From positions 122,932 through 186,931 of the forward strand of contig NZ_JACCBX010000001.1 of the NCBI RefSeq assembly GCF_013409995.1: a stretch of DNA of 64,000 nucleotides, given 5' to 3'. Position 1 is the first letter of the stretch. Each line of letters begins with the position of its first letter. The notes below the pieces were generated by a model, which did not search any database, was not told the DNA's origin, and was given only the letters and a program-made list of their open reading frames with translations. The stretch comes from Neobacillus driksii. GTDB lineage: Bacteria; Bacillota; Bacilli; Bacillales; Cytobacillaceae. The position numbers and the translations under genes were made by a program. Shown piece by piece: positions 8,634-17,992 of the stretch.

Positions 8634-9524
8634 ATGAAAATTTCTAGTGAATTTCAGGATAAAATTATTAATGCTTTTGGCCCCGCTGGAGAGGCTTGGA
8701 TAGAGTCTTTAGAGCAAAGAGTCGAAACTTATCTAGAAAAGTGGGAGTTGAAGAGTGAAGGGCCTGTTGATAATCTTTCTTATAATTTCGTTATAAAAGT
8801 GACGGATTCAAATGGAACTCCATTGATTTTGAAGCTAGGAGTACCAAACTTCGATACTCGTAATGAGATGGTGACGCTTCAAACCTATAATGGGGAAGGG
8901 TGTGCAAAGCTTTTGAAGTCTGACCCTGAAAATGGCGTCATGCTGCTGGAACGACTCGTCCCTGGAAAAATGCTTTCTGCTGAAAGTGATGAAATGGTTG
9001 TTTTAGAGAATTTCATAAAAGTTTGGAAGGCCATTCGCAGACCTGTACCTGATGGGACCTCTACGCCATCCCTTACACACTGGTTTGAGGGGTTAACACG
9101 CTACCGTAATGCTGGAGGTGGTCCTATTTCATTGGAGCATGTCCAGTTAGCAGAGGAGTTTTTTCAACAAGTAATGGAAACTTCGGAAGGACCCCAGCTG
9201 CTTCACGGCGATCTGCACCATGAAAATATTCTCTATTCTGAGAAAAAGGGCTGGATGGCCATTGACCCAAAAGGTGTCGCTGGCGACCCATATTTTGACG
9301 TGATTTCTTTTTTAATCAATCAATTAGAATCAAAGCCCGATGCAAAAAGCATCCTGAAACTTCGTGTCGATACCATCAGCGAACAGATGGGGCTTGATTG
9401 CAGGCGATTGCTAAAAGCTGCGATTGCACTAGGAACACTCTATGCATGCTGGGGTGTAGAGGATTTAGCGGATTGGGAAACCACCTATCAATGTGTAAAA
9501 TGGTTTATTGAATTTTTAGAGTAA
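8634..9524 (+). CDS. APH-like kinase (streptomycin 6-kinase type)
   Basis: This 296-residue protein of the aminoglycoside phosphotransferase/choline kinase fold is closest in layout to APH(6)-type enzymes. The Brenner-type motif LLHGDLHHENIL puts the catalytic Asp at residue 193, and AIDPKG supplies the metal-binding Asp near 210. The N-terminal lobe (about 1-115) includes the PLILKLG strand with the ATP-binding Lys. The true substrate could be an aminoglycoside, another antibiotic or a cellular metabolite. Resistance cannot be claimed from sequence. It is a single gene with a weak GGAG ribosome site and its own perfect terminator palindrome. Confidence 0.75.
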   Translation: MKISSEFQDKIINAFGPAGEAWIESLEQRVETYLEKWELKSEGPVDNLSYNFVIKVTDSNGTPLILKLGVPNFDTRNEMVTLQTYNGEGCAKLLKSDPENGVMLLERLVPGKMLSAESDEMVVLENFIKVWKAIRRPVPDGTSTPSLTHWFEGLTRYRNAGGGPISLEHVQLAEEFFQQVMETSEGPQLLHGDLHHENILYSEKKGWMAIDPKGVAGDPYFDVISFLINQLESKPDAKSILKLRVDTISEQMGLDCRRLLKAAIALGTLYACWGVEDLADWETTYQCVKWFIEFLE

Positions 9525-9531
9525 GGAAAGG

Positions 9532-9556
9532 CGATTCAAATTTGAATCGTCTTTTT
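9532..9556 (+). terminator. Terminator after APH-like gene
   Basis: CGATTCAAATTTGAATCG (9532-9549) is a perfect 18-bp palindrome followed by TCTTTTTT. Confidence 0.8.
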
Positions 9557-9650
9557 TCTACCTAATTATACCGAATGAACAGTAACCCAGCTAAATACAA
9601 TGAAAGGGGGACATTTTTTTTAAAAAGTCATAGTGAATGGTGGTAATGGA

Positions 9651-11435
9651 ATGAAGGAAATAACCATTGACCCTTATATCCACGTTCGTATGGTAAAAAG
9701 TTTTGAATACGACCCAAGGGGAAAGAAAATCAGCTTTATTTCGGATTTTACAGGGGTCCCGCAGGTATGGGAGCTTGACCGGGAGGACAGGTGGCCGGCG
9801 CAAACCTCTTTTACGATGAAAGGAATCACTTTTATTAAATATATTGCTGGGACGTCCGACTTGGTTTTTGGGATGGATGCGGATGGAGATGAAAAAGAGC
9901 AGCTATACTTATTAAAGGAGAATGGTGATAAAATCGCTCTGACCAACTCACCTGAACATCTGCATTTATTTGGCGACAGCTCACCGGATGGGAAATGGAT
10001 TTCTTGGTCCAGTAACCGTCGGAATCAAAGATTTTTAGATATTTATATTCAAAATCTGGAGACCTTGGAAATTCGCCGGGTTTTTACCCAGGACGGAACG
10101 TATATGGTGGAAAAATGGTTTCCAGATGGGAAATCGCTTTTAGTAAAAAAAGCAAACTCTCCCCTTGATCATGATTTAGGGGTATTTTCACTTTCTACCG
10201 GAAAAATGGACTGGATTACTGAGCATGAGGGGGAAGCCAGTTATAAGGATTTTCATTTTAATAAGGAAGGGGATCATCTATATTTTTTAACCAATCAGGA
10301 CAGTGAGTTCTTTGGTCTCGCCTTGATTGAGTTATCTACAAAACAATTTACCTGGCTGGAGAGAGAGGAGTGGGACCTTGAAGACCTAGCCATGAATAAG
10401 GATAAAAACAAATTAGCTTTTTCCGTCAATGAAGGGGGAATTTCAAAAGGCTGCCTCATTGACTTGGACCGAAGTAAATTATATACATGGAATACACCCA
10501 TGGGGGTGATTTATAATCTCAGATTCTCACCGAATCAACAAAAGCTGGGCTTTGTGTTAAATGGACCAGCCCATCCTCCGGATATATGGGAGGTGGACAT
10601 AGAGACTCTCCAAGCGAAGCGGCTTACCTATATCTCGCGCACCCCCATTCTTGAGGAAAAACTAATTGAGCCTGAACAAATATTGTTCCCATCCTTTGAC
10701 CAGCTTCAAATACCTGCCTTTTACTATAAGCCCAATCGTAATGCTGACAAAGCCCCGGTGGTTGTCTATATTCATGGAGGACCGGAAAGCCAAAGCCGTG
10801 CGGTGTACAGCCCCTTTTTGCAATATTTCATAAACCAGGGTTATGCAGTCGTTGCCCCCAATATCCGCGGCAGCACTGGTTATGGAAAAACCTACACACA
10901 TCTCGATGATGGTCGAAAACGAATGAACGCCGTAAAGGATGTAATTTTTCTAATGGAATGGCTGAAAAGAACCGGGGATATCAACACTAAAAAGGCAGCA
11001 ATTGTCGGTGGAAGCTATGGAGGATTTATCGTACTGGCTGCAATCAGCCACTATCCGGAATTGTGGGCAGCTGCCATCGATATCGTGGGAATGTCGAGCA
11101 TCCGAACATTCCTGCAAACAACCAGCCCTTGGCGAAAAAAACTTAGAGAGTCGGAATATGGAACAATTGAAAAGGATGGGGACTTTTTTGATCAAATCGA
11201 CCCATTGAATCATGCGGATAAGATTAAAGCACCGCTAATGATCATTCATGGAGTGAATGACCCTCGTGTTTCCATCCAAGAATCAGATCAAATTGTTAGC
11301 AAACTAAAAAAACGTAATCATCCTGTCCAGTATATTCGCATCGAAGAGGAAGGACATACGATGATGAAGCTAAAAAATAAACTAAATTCCTACTCGGAGA
11401 TGGCGGAGTTTCTTGAGAAATATTTAGGGAAGTGA
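9651..11435 (+). CDS. S9-family serine peptidase (acylaminoacyl-peptidase type)
   Basis: This 594-residue cytosolic peptidase of the prolyl oligopeptidase family has an N-terminal beta-propeller (about residues 10-345) that limits access to a C-terminal alpha/beta hydrolase domain. The catalytic triad is visible: Ser455 in GGSYGG, Asp537 in GVNDPR and His569 in EEGHTM. The oxyanion-side motif YIHGGPESQ is near residue 375. It probably trims short peptides. The ATG at 9651 has GGTGG 7 nt upstream and is preferred to a GTG at 9633 without a ribosome site. It is not obviously linked to the sugar operons around it. Confidence 0.88.
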   Translation: MKEITIDPYIHVRMVKSFEYDPRGKKISFISDFTGVPQVWELDREDRWPAQTSFTMKGITFIKYIAGTSDLVFGMDADGDEKEQLYLLKENGDKIALTNSPEHLHLFGDSSPDGKWISWSSNRRNQRFLDIYIQNLETLEIRRVFTQDGTYMVEKWFPDGKSLLVKKANSPLDHDLGVFSLSTGKMDWITEHEGEASYKDFHFNKEGDHLYFLTNQDSEFFGLALIELSTKQFTWLEREEWDLEDLAMNKDKNKLAFSVNEGGISKGCLIDLDRSKLYTWNTPMGVIYNLRFSPNQQKLGFVLNGPAHPPDIWEVDIETLQAKRLTYISRTPILEEKLIEPEQILFPSFDQLQIPAFYYKPNRNADKAPVVVYIHGGPESQSRAVYSPFLQYFINQGYAVVAPNIRGSTGYGKTYTHLDDGRKRMNAVKDVIFLMEWLKRTGDINTKKAAIVGGSYGGFIVLAAISHYPELWAAAIDIVGMSSIRTFLQTTSPWRKKLRESEYGTIEKDGDFFDQIDPLNHADKIKAPLMIIHGVNDPRVSIQESDQIVSKLKKRNHPVQYIRIEEEGHTMMKLKNKLNSYSEMAEFLEKYLGK

Positions 11436-11539
11436 TATTTTTCATAGGATAATAGTAGGATTTTACAGGAAACTTCTAATCGGAACAAATGTTTTGTTGT
11501 ATGATAAAGGTTACATTGAAAATAGAGGTGGATGTAACT

Positions 11540-12166
11540 TTGAATGGTACCGCACATACAGCAATTGGAGCCGCAACAGGATTTATCGCGGCAAACACCT
11601 TTCATTCCTCTCCGACTGAGACCATGATTCTCGTTGGACTAGGAGCAGTTTCGGGATTAATGCCTGATTTAGACATTGATGGAAAGCTACGCGGTAAAAT
11701 TACCCTATCCCATAAAGTGATTCGGCTGGCGGCATTGTTTATTGGGATTCTAATGGTCTTTTATAGTTTTTACGAGGGAAGCACAGTAGATAAATGGTTT
11801 GGTATCGGTAGTGGTCTGGTGATCATAATTGTTTCTTCCCTTATTAAACAAAAGCATATGTTAACCATCACTGGAATTGGCGTGCTGGCAGGGGGAATCT
11901 CGTTATCAGAGGTATGGTTAATTCTGCTTGGAATTTATATCGTCATAGCGTCCATCACCTCGCATCGCAGCTATACTCATTCTATCTTGGGCGTCATTTT
12001 CTTTGGGATAATTGCTTCAAAACTAGAGGGATCAATTGGAATCAACGGCGTTTTCTATGCCTGTCTGGGGGGATATATCAGTCATTTAATGGCAGATTTA
12101 AAAATATTACCGTTTAATAGACGTGGTATTAAGTTGTTTTTACCTGTTTCAAAGATAGAATTATAG
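11540..12166 (+). CDS. YdjM/DUF457-like membrane metal-dependent hydrolase
   Basis: This 208-residue multi-pass membrane protein belongs to the YdjM (LexA-binding/DUF457) group, annotated as putative metal-dependent hydrolases. The diagnostic residues are present: NGTAHTAIG at the N-terminus, GLMPDLDID near residue 45, SHK after it, and HRSYTHSILG near 140, which together supply His/Asp ligands. About four or five hydrophobic stretches follow. The TTG at 11540 with GAGGTGG 7 nt upstream gives the family-typical N-terminus. An ATG at 11489 would add 17 untypical residues. The physiological role is unknown. Confidence 0.75.
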   Translation: MNGTAHTAIGAATGFIAANTFHSSPTETMILVGLGAVSGLMPDLDIDGKLRGKITLSHKVIRLAALFIGILMVFYSFYEGSTVDKWFGIGSGLVIIIVSSLIKQKHMLTITGIGVLAGGISLSEVWLILLGIYIVIASITSHRSYTHSILGVIFFGIIASKLEGSIGINGVFYACLGGYISHLMADLKILPFNRRGIKLFLPVSKIEL

Positions 12167-12170
12167 TTTT

Positions 12171-12206
12171 AAAACAGGTCACATCCAAGTTGATGTGACC
12201 TGTTTT
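12171..12206. terminator. Bidirectional terminator between convergent genes
   Basis: AAAACAGGTCACATC (12171-12185) pairs with GATGTGACCTGTTTT (12192-12206) around a 6-nt loop, with A/T runs on both sides. It serves the YdjM-like gene on the plus strand and alr on the minus strand. Confidence 0.9.
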
Positions 12207-12214
12207 ATTATGAA

Positions 12215-13396
12215 TTATATATAGTCTACAGTTAGCAGGACTTGATGTTGAACGTCGTTCTCTGACGCTGTATAAATACGTGGAACACGTTTTCCAATTA
12301 AACACACAACCTCATAATTAATCGTTCCCATCAAGAGCGCAATCTCATCCACAGATTGAAAGGCTTCAGAATTTCCACCAAAAATAATGACTTCATCTCC
12401 CTGCTGGCACGAGGATACGCTACTTACATCAATCATCGTTTGGTCCATGCAGACGCGACCAGCCACCAAAACCTTTTGTTCATGTAGAAGAAATTGTCCA
12501 CAGTTGGAAAGTTGCCTAGAGAGCCCGTCTGCATATCCGATTGGGAGTGTGGCAATGACCCTTTCATTTGAAGGAATATAGGTGCATCCGTAGCTAACCG
12601 GCTGCGACTTGGCTACCTTCTTAAGACCCGCAATTTTCGTTTTAAGTGTCATCGCTTGCTGAAGTGAAATGGGATGTGCCTTTAATGACACGTCGGGATA
12701 CAGGCCATACAAGCCAATGCCGACACGGACGATATCTAGATGCATATCAGGGAAGTTCATGGTCCCAGCGGTATTGCAGCAATGCTTTAAAGGGATAGAA
12801 ATTTGGTTTTCTTCTAAATAGGTAATGACCGAACGAAATCGCTCGAATTGCTGACGCGTATAGGATGGATCCCCACTATCGGCGTTAGCAAAGTGGGTGA
12901 AGATACCTTTAATTGTGACAAAAGTGGAATTAACTGCTTTGTTTGCTAAAACAAGTGCTTCTTCCTTTGTTTGAACACCAATTCTTGTCATTCCGGTATC
13001 GACTTTTAAATGAATGAAAACCGTTTTTTGAAGCTCTTCGGACTGAATAATAATTTCGTCAAGGACATCCTCACTAAAAACAGTTAAATCAACCCCTGCA
13101 ATAATCGCCTGCCGAATGGAGCGAATAGGAGTATATCCTAATACTAAGATTGGCTGAGTGATCCCAGCCTCACGCAGTTCAATGGCTTCATCCAAAATTG
13201 CTGTTGCTAAGTAATCTGCGTCCGCTTCTACAGCCGCTCTCGCCACCGGGACTGCCCCATGCCCGTAACCATCTGCTTTTACGACAGCCATTAGGCCAAC
13301 ACATTCCCCAATGTGTTTTTTGAATTCTTCCGTATTATGTCTAATCGCATCTAATGAAATTTCCGCCCACGTATCTCGATAACTATGTTGATTCAA
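12215..13396 (-). CDS. alr: Alanine racemase
   Basis: This 393-residue PLP-dependent enzyme interconverts L- and D-alanine for peptidoglycan or for alanine catabolism. The PLP lysine is Lys40 in VVKADGYGHG. The second catalytic base is the Tyr in PVSYGCTY near residue 265, in the C-terminal beta domain. The TTG at 13396 is taken as start because GGGAGGGAG lies at good spacing, whereas the TTG at 13411 lies upstream of that site. It sits downstream of ald on the same strand after a terminator, so some independent or read-through expression is likely. Bacillus usually has two racemases. Proximity to ald suggests the catabolic role (inference). Confidence 0.93.
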   Translation of the reverse strand: MNQHSYRDTWAEISLDAIRHNTEEFKKHIGECVGLMAVVKADGYGHGAVPVARAAVEADADYLATAILDEAIELREAGITQPILVLGYTPIRSIRQAIIAGVDLTVFSEDVLDEIIIQSEELQKTVFIHLKVDTGMTRIGVQTKEEALVLANKAVNSTFVTIKGIFTHFANADSGDPSYTRQQFERFRSVITYLEENQISIPLKHCCNTAGTMNFPDMHLDIVRVGIGLYGLYPDVSLKAHPISLQQAMTLKTKIAGLKKVAKSQPVSYGCTYIPSNERVIATLPIGYADGLSRQLSNCGQFLLHEQKVLVAGRVCMDQTMIDVSSVSSCQQGDEVIIFGGNSEAFQSVDEIALLMGTINYEVVCLIGKRVPRIYTASENDVQHQVLLTVDYI

Positions 13397-13422
13397 GAAT
13401 CTCCCTCCCAAGTTCCCCTATG

Positions 13423-13450
13423 AAAAAACCCTCAAGATAAACTTGAGGGT
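13423..13450 (-). terminator. Terminator of ald
   Basis: ACCCTCAAG (13428-13436) and CTTGAGGGT (13442-13450) form a 9-bp stem. On the minus strand it is followed by a six-T run, just after ald and before alr. Confidence 0.88.
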
Positions 13451-13460
13451 ACCAAGATGG

Positions 13461-14594
13461 TTAGTTCAATACGATTTCTTTTTCCAATGCTTCTTCCACT
13501 GGTACATATACATAGTTAAGGTCTTTTGCTACCGCTTCATAAGTAATTTCGCCGTTAGCAACGTTCACTCCAAGTTTTAATGCTGGATTTTCAGAGATTG
13601 CACGCGCAACACCTTTATTCGCGATTTGCAATGCATAAGGAACAGTCGCATTTGTTAGAGCCATTGTAGATGTTCTTGGAACCGCTCCTGGCATGTTCGC
13701 AACCGAGTAGTGGACAACACCATGCTTTTCAAAAGTTGGGTTATCGTGAGTGGTTACATGATCAATCGTTTCAACGCTTCCGCCTTGGTCGATCGCAACG
13801 TCAACGATTACAGAACCAGGCTTCATCGTTTTAACCATTTCTTCTGTCACTAGTTTAGGCGCTTTTGCCCCTGGAATTAATACCGCACCGATAACTAAAT
13901 CTGCTTCCTTCACTGCTTCAGCAATGTTGAAAGGATTTGAAATTAAAGTTTTAATTTGGTTTCCAAAGATATCATCTAAGTAACGAAGACGGTCTGCGCT
14001 TAGGTCAATAATCGTTACATCTGCACCTAAACCAATTGCCATTTTTGCTGCGTTTGTTCCGACAATACCGCCGCCAATGATGGTTACTTTACCACGGCTA
14101 ACCCCTGGAACACCTGCAAGCAGGATCCCTTTACCGCCATTGAACTTCTGTAAAAATTGTGCCCCGATTTGTGCAGACATACGGCCAGCTACTTCGCTCA
14201 TTGGTGTAAGAAGTGGCAGCGTACGGTTAACTGATACTGTTTCGTAAGCAATCGCAATGACACCGCTGTCTTTAAGTGCCTGAGCTAAAGCAGGCTCTGC
14301 AGCTAAATGCAGATAAGTAAATAATACTAAACCTGGACGGAAGTATTTATATTCACTTGCAAGCGGTTCTTTCACCTTCATGATCATTTCAGACTGATTC
14401 CAAACATCAGCTGCTAATTCTATTAATTCAGCACCTGCTTGAGCATAATCGACATCAACGAAACCGCTTCCAATTCCAGCCCCTTTTTCAACTAATACTT
14501 TATGTCCAGCCTGTACAAATGAAACAACCCCTGCTGGAGTTAATGCCACACGGTTTTCATTGTTTTTAATTTCTTTCACTACGCCAATAATCAT
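13461..14594 (-). CDS. ald: Alanine dehydrogenase
   Basis: This 377-residue NAD-dependent enzyme oxidatively deaminates L-alanine to pyruvate and ammonium. The N-terminal [20 protein letters not shown] is the family opening with the substrate-binding Arg. [21 protein letters not shown] with the pyruvate-binding Lys, and the Rossmann motif [18 protein letters not shown] near residues 174-191 follow. The length matches B. subtilis Ald. It lies downstream of adeR on the same strand. AdeR is the known activator of ald in B. subtilis. A palindromic site candidate lies about 100-135 nt upstream of the start. A GGGGGATACCGATA-type leader gives the ribosome site. Confidence 0.95.
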   Translation of the reverse strand: MIIGVVKEIKNNENRVALTPAGVVSFVQAGHKVLVEKGAGIGSGFVDVDYAQAGAELIELAADVWNQSEMIMKVKEPLASEYKYFRPGLVLFTYLHLAAEPALAQALKDSGVIAIAYETVSVNRTLPLLTPMSEVAGRMSAQIGAQFLQKFNGGKGILLAGVPGVSRGKVTIIGGGIVGTNAAKMAIGLGADVTIIDLSADRLRYLDDIFGNQIKTLISNPFNIAEAVKEADLVIGAVLIPGAKAPKLVTEEMVKTMKPGSVIVDVAIDQGGSVETIDHVTTHDNPTFEKHGVVHYSVANMPGAVPRTSTMALTNATVPYALQIANKGVARAISENPALKLGVNVANGEITYEAVAKDLNYVYVPVEEALEKEIVLN

Positions 14595-14697
14595 TATCGG
14601 TATCCCCCTTGGAAGTCTTTAGTGAGTTTTTCTGACTTTAGAATAATCCTTTCAAAACCATTTTTCTTTGTTTAGAAAGTAGAAATAATACGATTCT

Positions 14698-14728
14698 ATT
14701 TGTGGAATTACACAAATCGTTCACAAAT
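14698..14728. promoter_or_regulatory. Candidate AdeR activator site upstream of ald
   Basis: ATTTGTG (14698-14704) and CACAAAT (14711-14717) are perfect inverted half-sites with a 6-nt spacer, and a third half-site CACAAAT lies at 14722-14728, 11 nt further along. The location, over 100 nt before ald, suits an activator. Assignment to AdeR is inferred from gene order. Confidence 0.5.
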
Positions 14729-14806
14729 TCCTTGCTATAAAAGGAAAAATGACAAGGCATACAAATTAAAAAAATCAAATTTTGCTTTGTTGAAATATTC
14801 AAACAG

Positions 14807-14833
14807 ATGGTGAACACCTTTTAGGTGTCACCA
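14807..14833 (-). terminator. Hairpin after adeR
   Basis: ATGGTGAACACCT and AGGTGTCACCAT form a nearly perfect stem with one internal mismatch directly after the adeR stop. The U tail on the minus strand is weak, so termination may be partial. Confidence 0.55.
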
Positions 14834-16060
14834 TTATTTTTTGAACTTTTCGAGTTTAAGGTCTAGATAGAGGGATATTTTTTGGTTTGGGTCTTTTAGA
14901 TTAATTTCACCGATTTCCGATATCCGTTTGAGCCGGTAGTTTAGCGTGTTTGTGTGTACATTCAATGCATTTGCCGCTTCATGGACATTGCTGTCTTTGT
15001 TTAAAAAAACTTCTAATGTTTCGACGAGGTCGGTGTTATTTTTTTTATCATATTCTTGAAGCCTTTTCAGAGAATAGTTTTCATTCTGGTCCGTACCAGC
15101 TTTTTCTATCAATACATCAATATACTTATAGATTCCTAAGCTTTGGTAGCCATGGATTTCTGTTGCTTCACTAGGGAATTTTCTTTTTACCGATAATACG
15201 GTTCGAGCCTCTTTGTATGCTTTTTCCACTTTTCCTAAATCACAATAAACACTGCTATAGCCCTGAACGATTGATTCAATTCCAAATCGTTCTTTCATCT
15301 TAACAACAAACAGCTCACAAAATGCATTTAGTTTATTCACCGGCTGCTGGTTCCCGTCAAGAGCAATAAACAAAATTAATTGTTGATGGTCAATGGTGTG
15401 CAGTAAAATCTTTGGCAGTTGAATTGTTTTTAACAGATAGGCTATCTGCTTTTCATCCTCTCTTCCTAATTCCTTTGAAAATTGAAAAACGGCAACACCA
15501 AATAGTGTAGGTGGCGAAATTTGCAACGCATGAAACTTATTTATAATTTCTTCATTGGAAGAAAGATGACTTGTTAACAGCTGCCAGAAAAACTCTTGAT
15601 ACTGTTCTTCTTTTTTATTTTTACGATTTTGCAGTTGAATCAATTTATTTTTGGTTGCGTCCGCCGCTCGCTTCAAACAATCCATTTCTTCGTCGCCTAG
15701 TGTTTTTTCAATCTCTAACGCCCAAATGAAGCCGAGTACTTCATCATTCTTCCAAATGGATACAGCAACCCTATTGCCTAGCCCAATCTCATCTACCGTC
15801 TTAACCCTTACTGGTTCACGGCTGTTTAACAAGGAAGGAATGACCCCTTCCTTCCATAAGGAATTGATCACTTTTTCCGGTACCCGGCGGCCAATGATTG
15901 TGGCAATCCTTGCCGGGTCGGTCCGATCATCATGGGTACTGTAGGCAAGGAGACGATGGTTCGCGTCTTCTATGGTTATCGGACAATGTAAAACCTCACT
16001 TACCATATCTGCAAATTCTTCTAGACTATCAAAACTGGCGCGAAACGGATCATTTTTCAT
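14834..16060 (-). CDS. adeR: PucR/CdaR-type regulator, AdeR-like
   Basis: This 408-residue transcription factor is of the PucR/CdaR type. It has an N-terminal GAF-like sensing region (about 1-145), a central GGDEF-like linker region (about 165-285), and the C-terminal HTH_30 domain with NVHEAANALNVHTNTLNYRL near residue 355. In B. subtilis AdeR of this family activates ald. Here it lies directly upstream of ald on the same strand, which supports the name. An effector such as alanine may bind the N-terminal domain (inference). The divergent amino-acid permease shares its upstream region and may be co-regulated. Confidence 0.8.
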   Translation of the reverse strand: MKNDPFRASFDSLEEFADMVSEVLHCPITIEDANHRLLAYSTHDDRTDPARIATIIGRRVPEKVINSLWKEGVIPSLLNSREPVRVKTVDEIGLGNRVAVSIWKNDEVLGFIWALEIEKTLGDEEMDCLKRAADATKNKLIQLQNRKNKKEEQYQEFFWQLLTSHLSSNEEIINKFHALQISPPTLFGVAVFQFSKELGREDEKQIAYLLKTIQLPKILLHTIDHQQLILFIALDGNQQPVNKLNAFCELFVVKMKERFGIESIVQGYSSVYCDLGKVEKAYKEARTVLSVKRKFPSEATEIHGYQSLGIYKYIDVLIEKAGTDQNENYSLKRLQEYDKKNNTDLVETLEVFLNKDSNVHEAANALNVHTNTLNYRLKRISEIGEINLKDPNQKISLYLDLKLEKFKK

Positions 16061-16083
16061 AAATTACCACCTTTATCAATGAG

Positions 16084-16095
16084 ATTGTGCACAAT
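16084..16095. promoter_or_regulatory. Palindrome in adeR leader
   Basis: ATTGTGCACAAT is a perfect 12-bp palindrome 24 nt before adeR. It resembles the TTTGTG/CACAAA half-sites upstream of ald, so autoregulation is possible but unproven. Confidence 0.35.
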
Positions 16096-16221
16096 GTAAC
16101 GTATTTGTTATTTAAGACAATAATTTTTTAATAAATTTGTATTTATTCTACAATATAAAATGTTCACAGATATGTTATATTAATTTCACAAAGTTTTAAC
16201 TTTTATTAGATTAAAAGACAT

Positions 16222-16235
16222 TGTAAACGCTATCA
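16222..16235. promoter_or_regulatory. cre site between adeR and permease
   Basis: TGTAAACGCTATCA matches the cre consensus TGWNANCGNTNWCA at every fixed position. It lies 122 nt before the permease start in the 296-nt divergent region. Catabolite control of amino-acid uptake is inferred. Confidence 0.55.
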
Positions 16236-16356
16236 TTCGTAAAAAGAATAGGAGGATATTATTTAAATATAAACAGTAGGTTTTATTTCGAATAATATTG
16301 TAACTTTTTTAGAGTAAAAGGGAAATAGGAGATTTAAACTAAATAGGGGGTAGACT

Positions 16357-17751
16357 ATGCAAAAAAATCCAAATCAATTACAAAGAGGTTTAGAAGAAAG
16401 ACATATTACGCTGATGTCACTAGGAGCAGCGATTGGGGTTGGTCTGTTTCTAGGGTCAGCAACTGCGATTAAGCTTGCAGGACCGGGGATTATTCTGGGT
16501 TATGCCTTTGCTGGGATGATTATGTTCTTTATTATGAGGGCACTTGGTGAGATGGCGATTCAAAAACCGGTTGCAGGATCTTTTAGTCAATATGCACGTG
16601 ACTATTTAGGTGCGTTGCCTGGCTTCCTAACGGGATGGAATTATTGGTTCTTATGGGTTGTAACATGTATGGCCGAGATTACAGCAGCAGGAATCTACAT
16701 GGAGTATTGGTTCCCAGAAGTACCTCGTTGGATTTGGGCACTATCAGCACTAGTTATTATGGCTTCGGTCAATTTTCTAAATGTAAAAGCGTATGGCGAA
16801 CTTGAGTTTTGGTTTGCATTAATTAAGATTGTGACCATCATCTTCATGATCGTAAGTGGTATTGGCATGATTGTATTTGGAATTGGTAATGGCGGTATTG
16901 CTACTGGTATCAGCAATCTTTGGGAGAATGGGGGAATCCTTCCAAATGGTATCACTGGGGTATTAATGTCCTTACAAATGGTTATGTTTGCTTTCTTGGG
17001 TATTGAGATGATTGGGATTACCGCCGGCGAAGTAAAGAATCCGGAAAAAACATTATCTAAAGCGATTGATAGCGTTTTTTGGCGAATTCTTATCTTCTAT
17101 GTAGGTGCATTGTTTGTCATTATGTCTATTTATCCATGGACCGAAATCGGTGCCGAAGGCAGTCCGTTCGTATTGACCTTTGATCGGCTTGGAATCCCTG
17201 CAGCAGCAGGAATCATCAACTTTGTTGTGTTAACCGCTGCACTTTCATCATGTAACGGGGGTATTTTTAGTACAGCCCGTATGTTATTCAACTTAGCTGA
17301 AAATGATGAAGCACCGAAGGGGTTTGGCAAATTAAACAAGAATGGTGTTCCAAGTACTGCTGTCTTAGTAACGGCAGGTGCCCTTTTAGTAGGTGTTGTT
17401 CTTAACTATTTAGTACCAGCAAAAGTATTTACATGGGTAACAGCTATTTCAACGTTTGGTGCGATTTGGACGTGGTCCATGATTTTATTATCACAAATTA
17501 AGTATCGTAAGGGTTTAAATCCAAATCAGGTAAAAGGCCTAAAATATAAAATGCCGTTATTCCCATTCACTTCCTACGTTTCTTTAGCATTTTTACTTCT
17601 AGTAGTAGGATTAATGGCATTCTTCCCAGATACAAGAATCGCGTTAATTGTTGGACCGCTTTGGCTTGGAATCTTAACGGCCTTCTATTATGGTAAGGGG
17701 TATCATAAACGAGGTAAACAAGAACAGGACCAAATTCAAAAAGTGATATAA
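16357..17751 (+). CDS. Amino-acid permease of the AAT/APC family (alanine candidate)
   Basis: This 464-residue secondary transporter has about twelve membrane segments and belongs to the AAT group of the APC superfamily, like B. subtilis AapA, YbxG and YtnA/AlaP. Typical features are RGLEERHITLMSLGAAIGVG in the first segment (substrate-binding glycine loop), GEMAIQKPVAGSFSQYA, and GEVKNPEKTLSKAI. A GGGGGT ribosome site precedes the ATG. Divergence from adeR and ald suggests alanine or a related small amino acid as substrate. This is inference, since the family carries many neutral amino acids. Confidence 0.87.
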   Translation: MQKNPNQLQRGLEERHITLMSLGAAIGVGLFLGSATAIKLAGPGIILGYAFAGMIMFFIMRALGEMAIQKPVAGSFSQYARDYLGALPGFLTGWNYWFLWVVTCMAEITAAGIYMEYWFPEVPRWIWALSALVIMASVNFLNVKAYGELEFWFALIKIVTIIFMIVSGIGMIVFGIGNGGIATGISNLWENGGILPNGITGVLMSLQMVMFAFLGIEMIGITAGEVKNPEKTLSKAIDSVFWRILIFYVGALFVIMSIYPWTEIGAEGSPFVLTFDRLGIPAAAGIINFVVLTAALSSCNGGIFSTARMLFNLAENDEAPKGFGKLNKNGVPSTAVLVTAGALLVGVVLNYLVPAKVFTWVTAISTFGAIWTWSMILLSQIKYRKGLNPNQVKGLKYKMPLFPFTSYVSLAFLLLVVGLMAFFPDTRIALIVGPLWLGILTAFYYGKGYHKRGKQEQDQIQKVI

Positions 17752-17790
17752 GTGGTGCCTGTCAACCAAATTTAATTCTCTATAAAAAAG

Positions 17791-17824
17791 CGTAAGTGGG
17801 CACTTGATCCATTTACGTTTTTTT
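17791..17824 (+). terminator. Terminator after amino-acid permease
   Basis: CGTAAGTGG (17791-17799) pairs with CCATTTACG (17809-17817), with one G-U pair, followed by a seven-T run. Confidence 0.8.
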
Positions 17825-17869
17825 ATTGTTTTGAAGAAATTAACTCATACTGTTGTTACATACAAAAAA

Positions 17870-17883
17870 TGAAACCGTTTTAA
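17870..17883. promoter_or_regulatory. Probable cre site, beta-glucoside operon
   Basis: TGAAACCGTTTTAA has one mismatch to the cre consensus and lies 110 nt before the binding-protein gene. Confidence 0.4.
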
Positions 17884-17898
17884 AAAGACCGTAAATTA

Positions 17899-17926
17899 TC
17901 GGATATTTTTTTAATTTTTTCGGATA
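17899..17926. promoter_or_regulatory. 21-nt-spaced direct repeat, candidate response-regulator site
   Basis: TCGGATA occurs at 17899-17905 and 17920-17926, two helical turns apart, in the promoter region of the operon that encodes its own AraC-type response regulator (22906). Tandem direct repeats with about 21-nt spacing suit AraC-family dimers. Binding is inferred. Confidence 0.45.
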
Positions 17927-17992
17927 GTGAAAAAAATGAAAACCTTTACAATAAGACATGTAAGCGATTGATATTAATAAGGGGGAAACACC

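Noticed and set aside
8634..9524. Naming the APH-like gene as an aminoglycoside resistance determinant
   Set aside because: Only the general kinase fold and catalytic motif are seen. Many such proteins in soil Firmicutes act on other small molecules.
17751..17790. Mobile-element trace after the amino-acid permease (GTGGTGCCTGTCAACC)
   Set aside because: The short motif has no inverted partner or flanking duplication here, so nothing supports an element.
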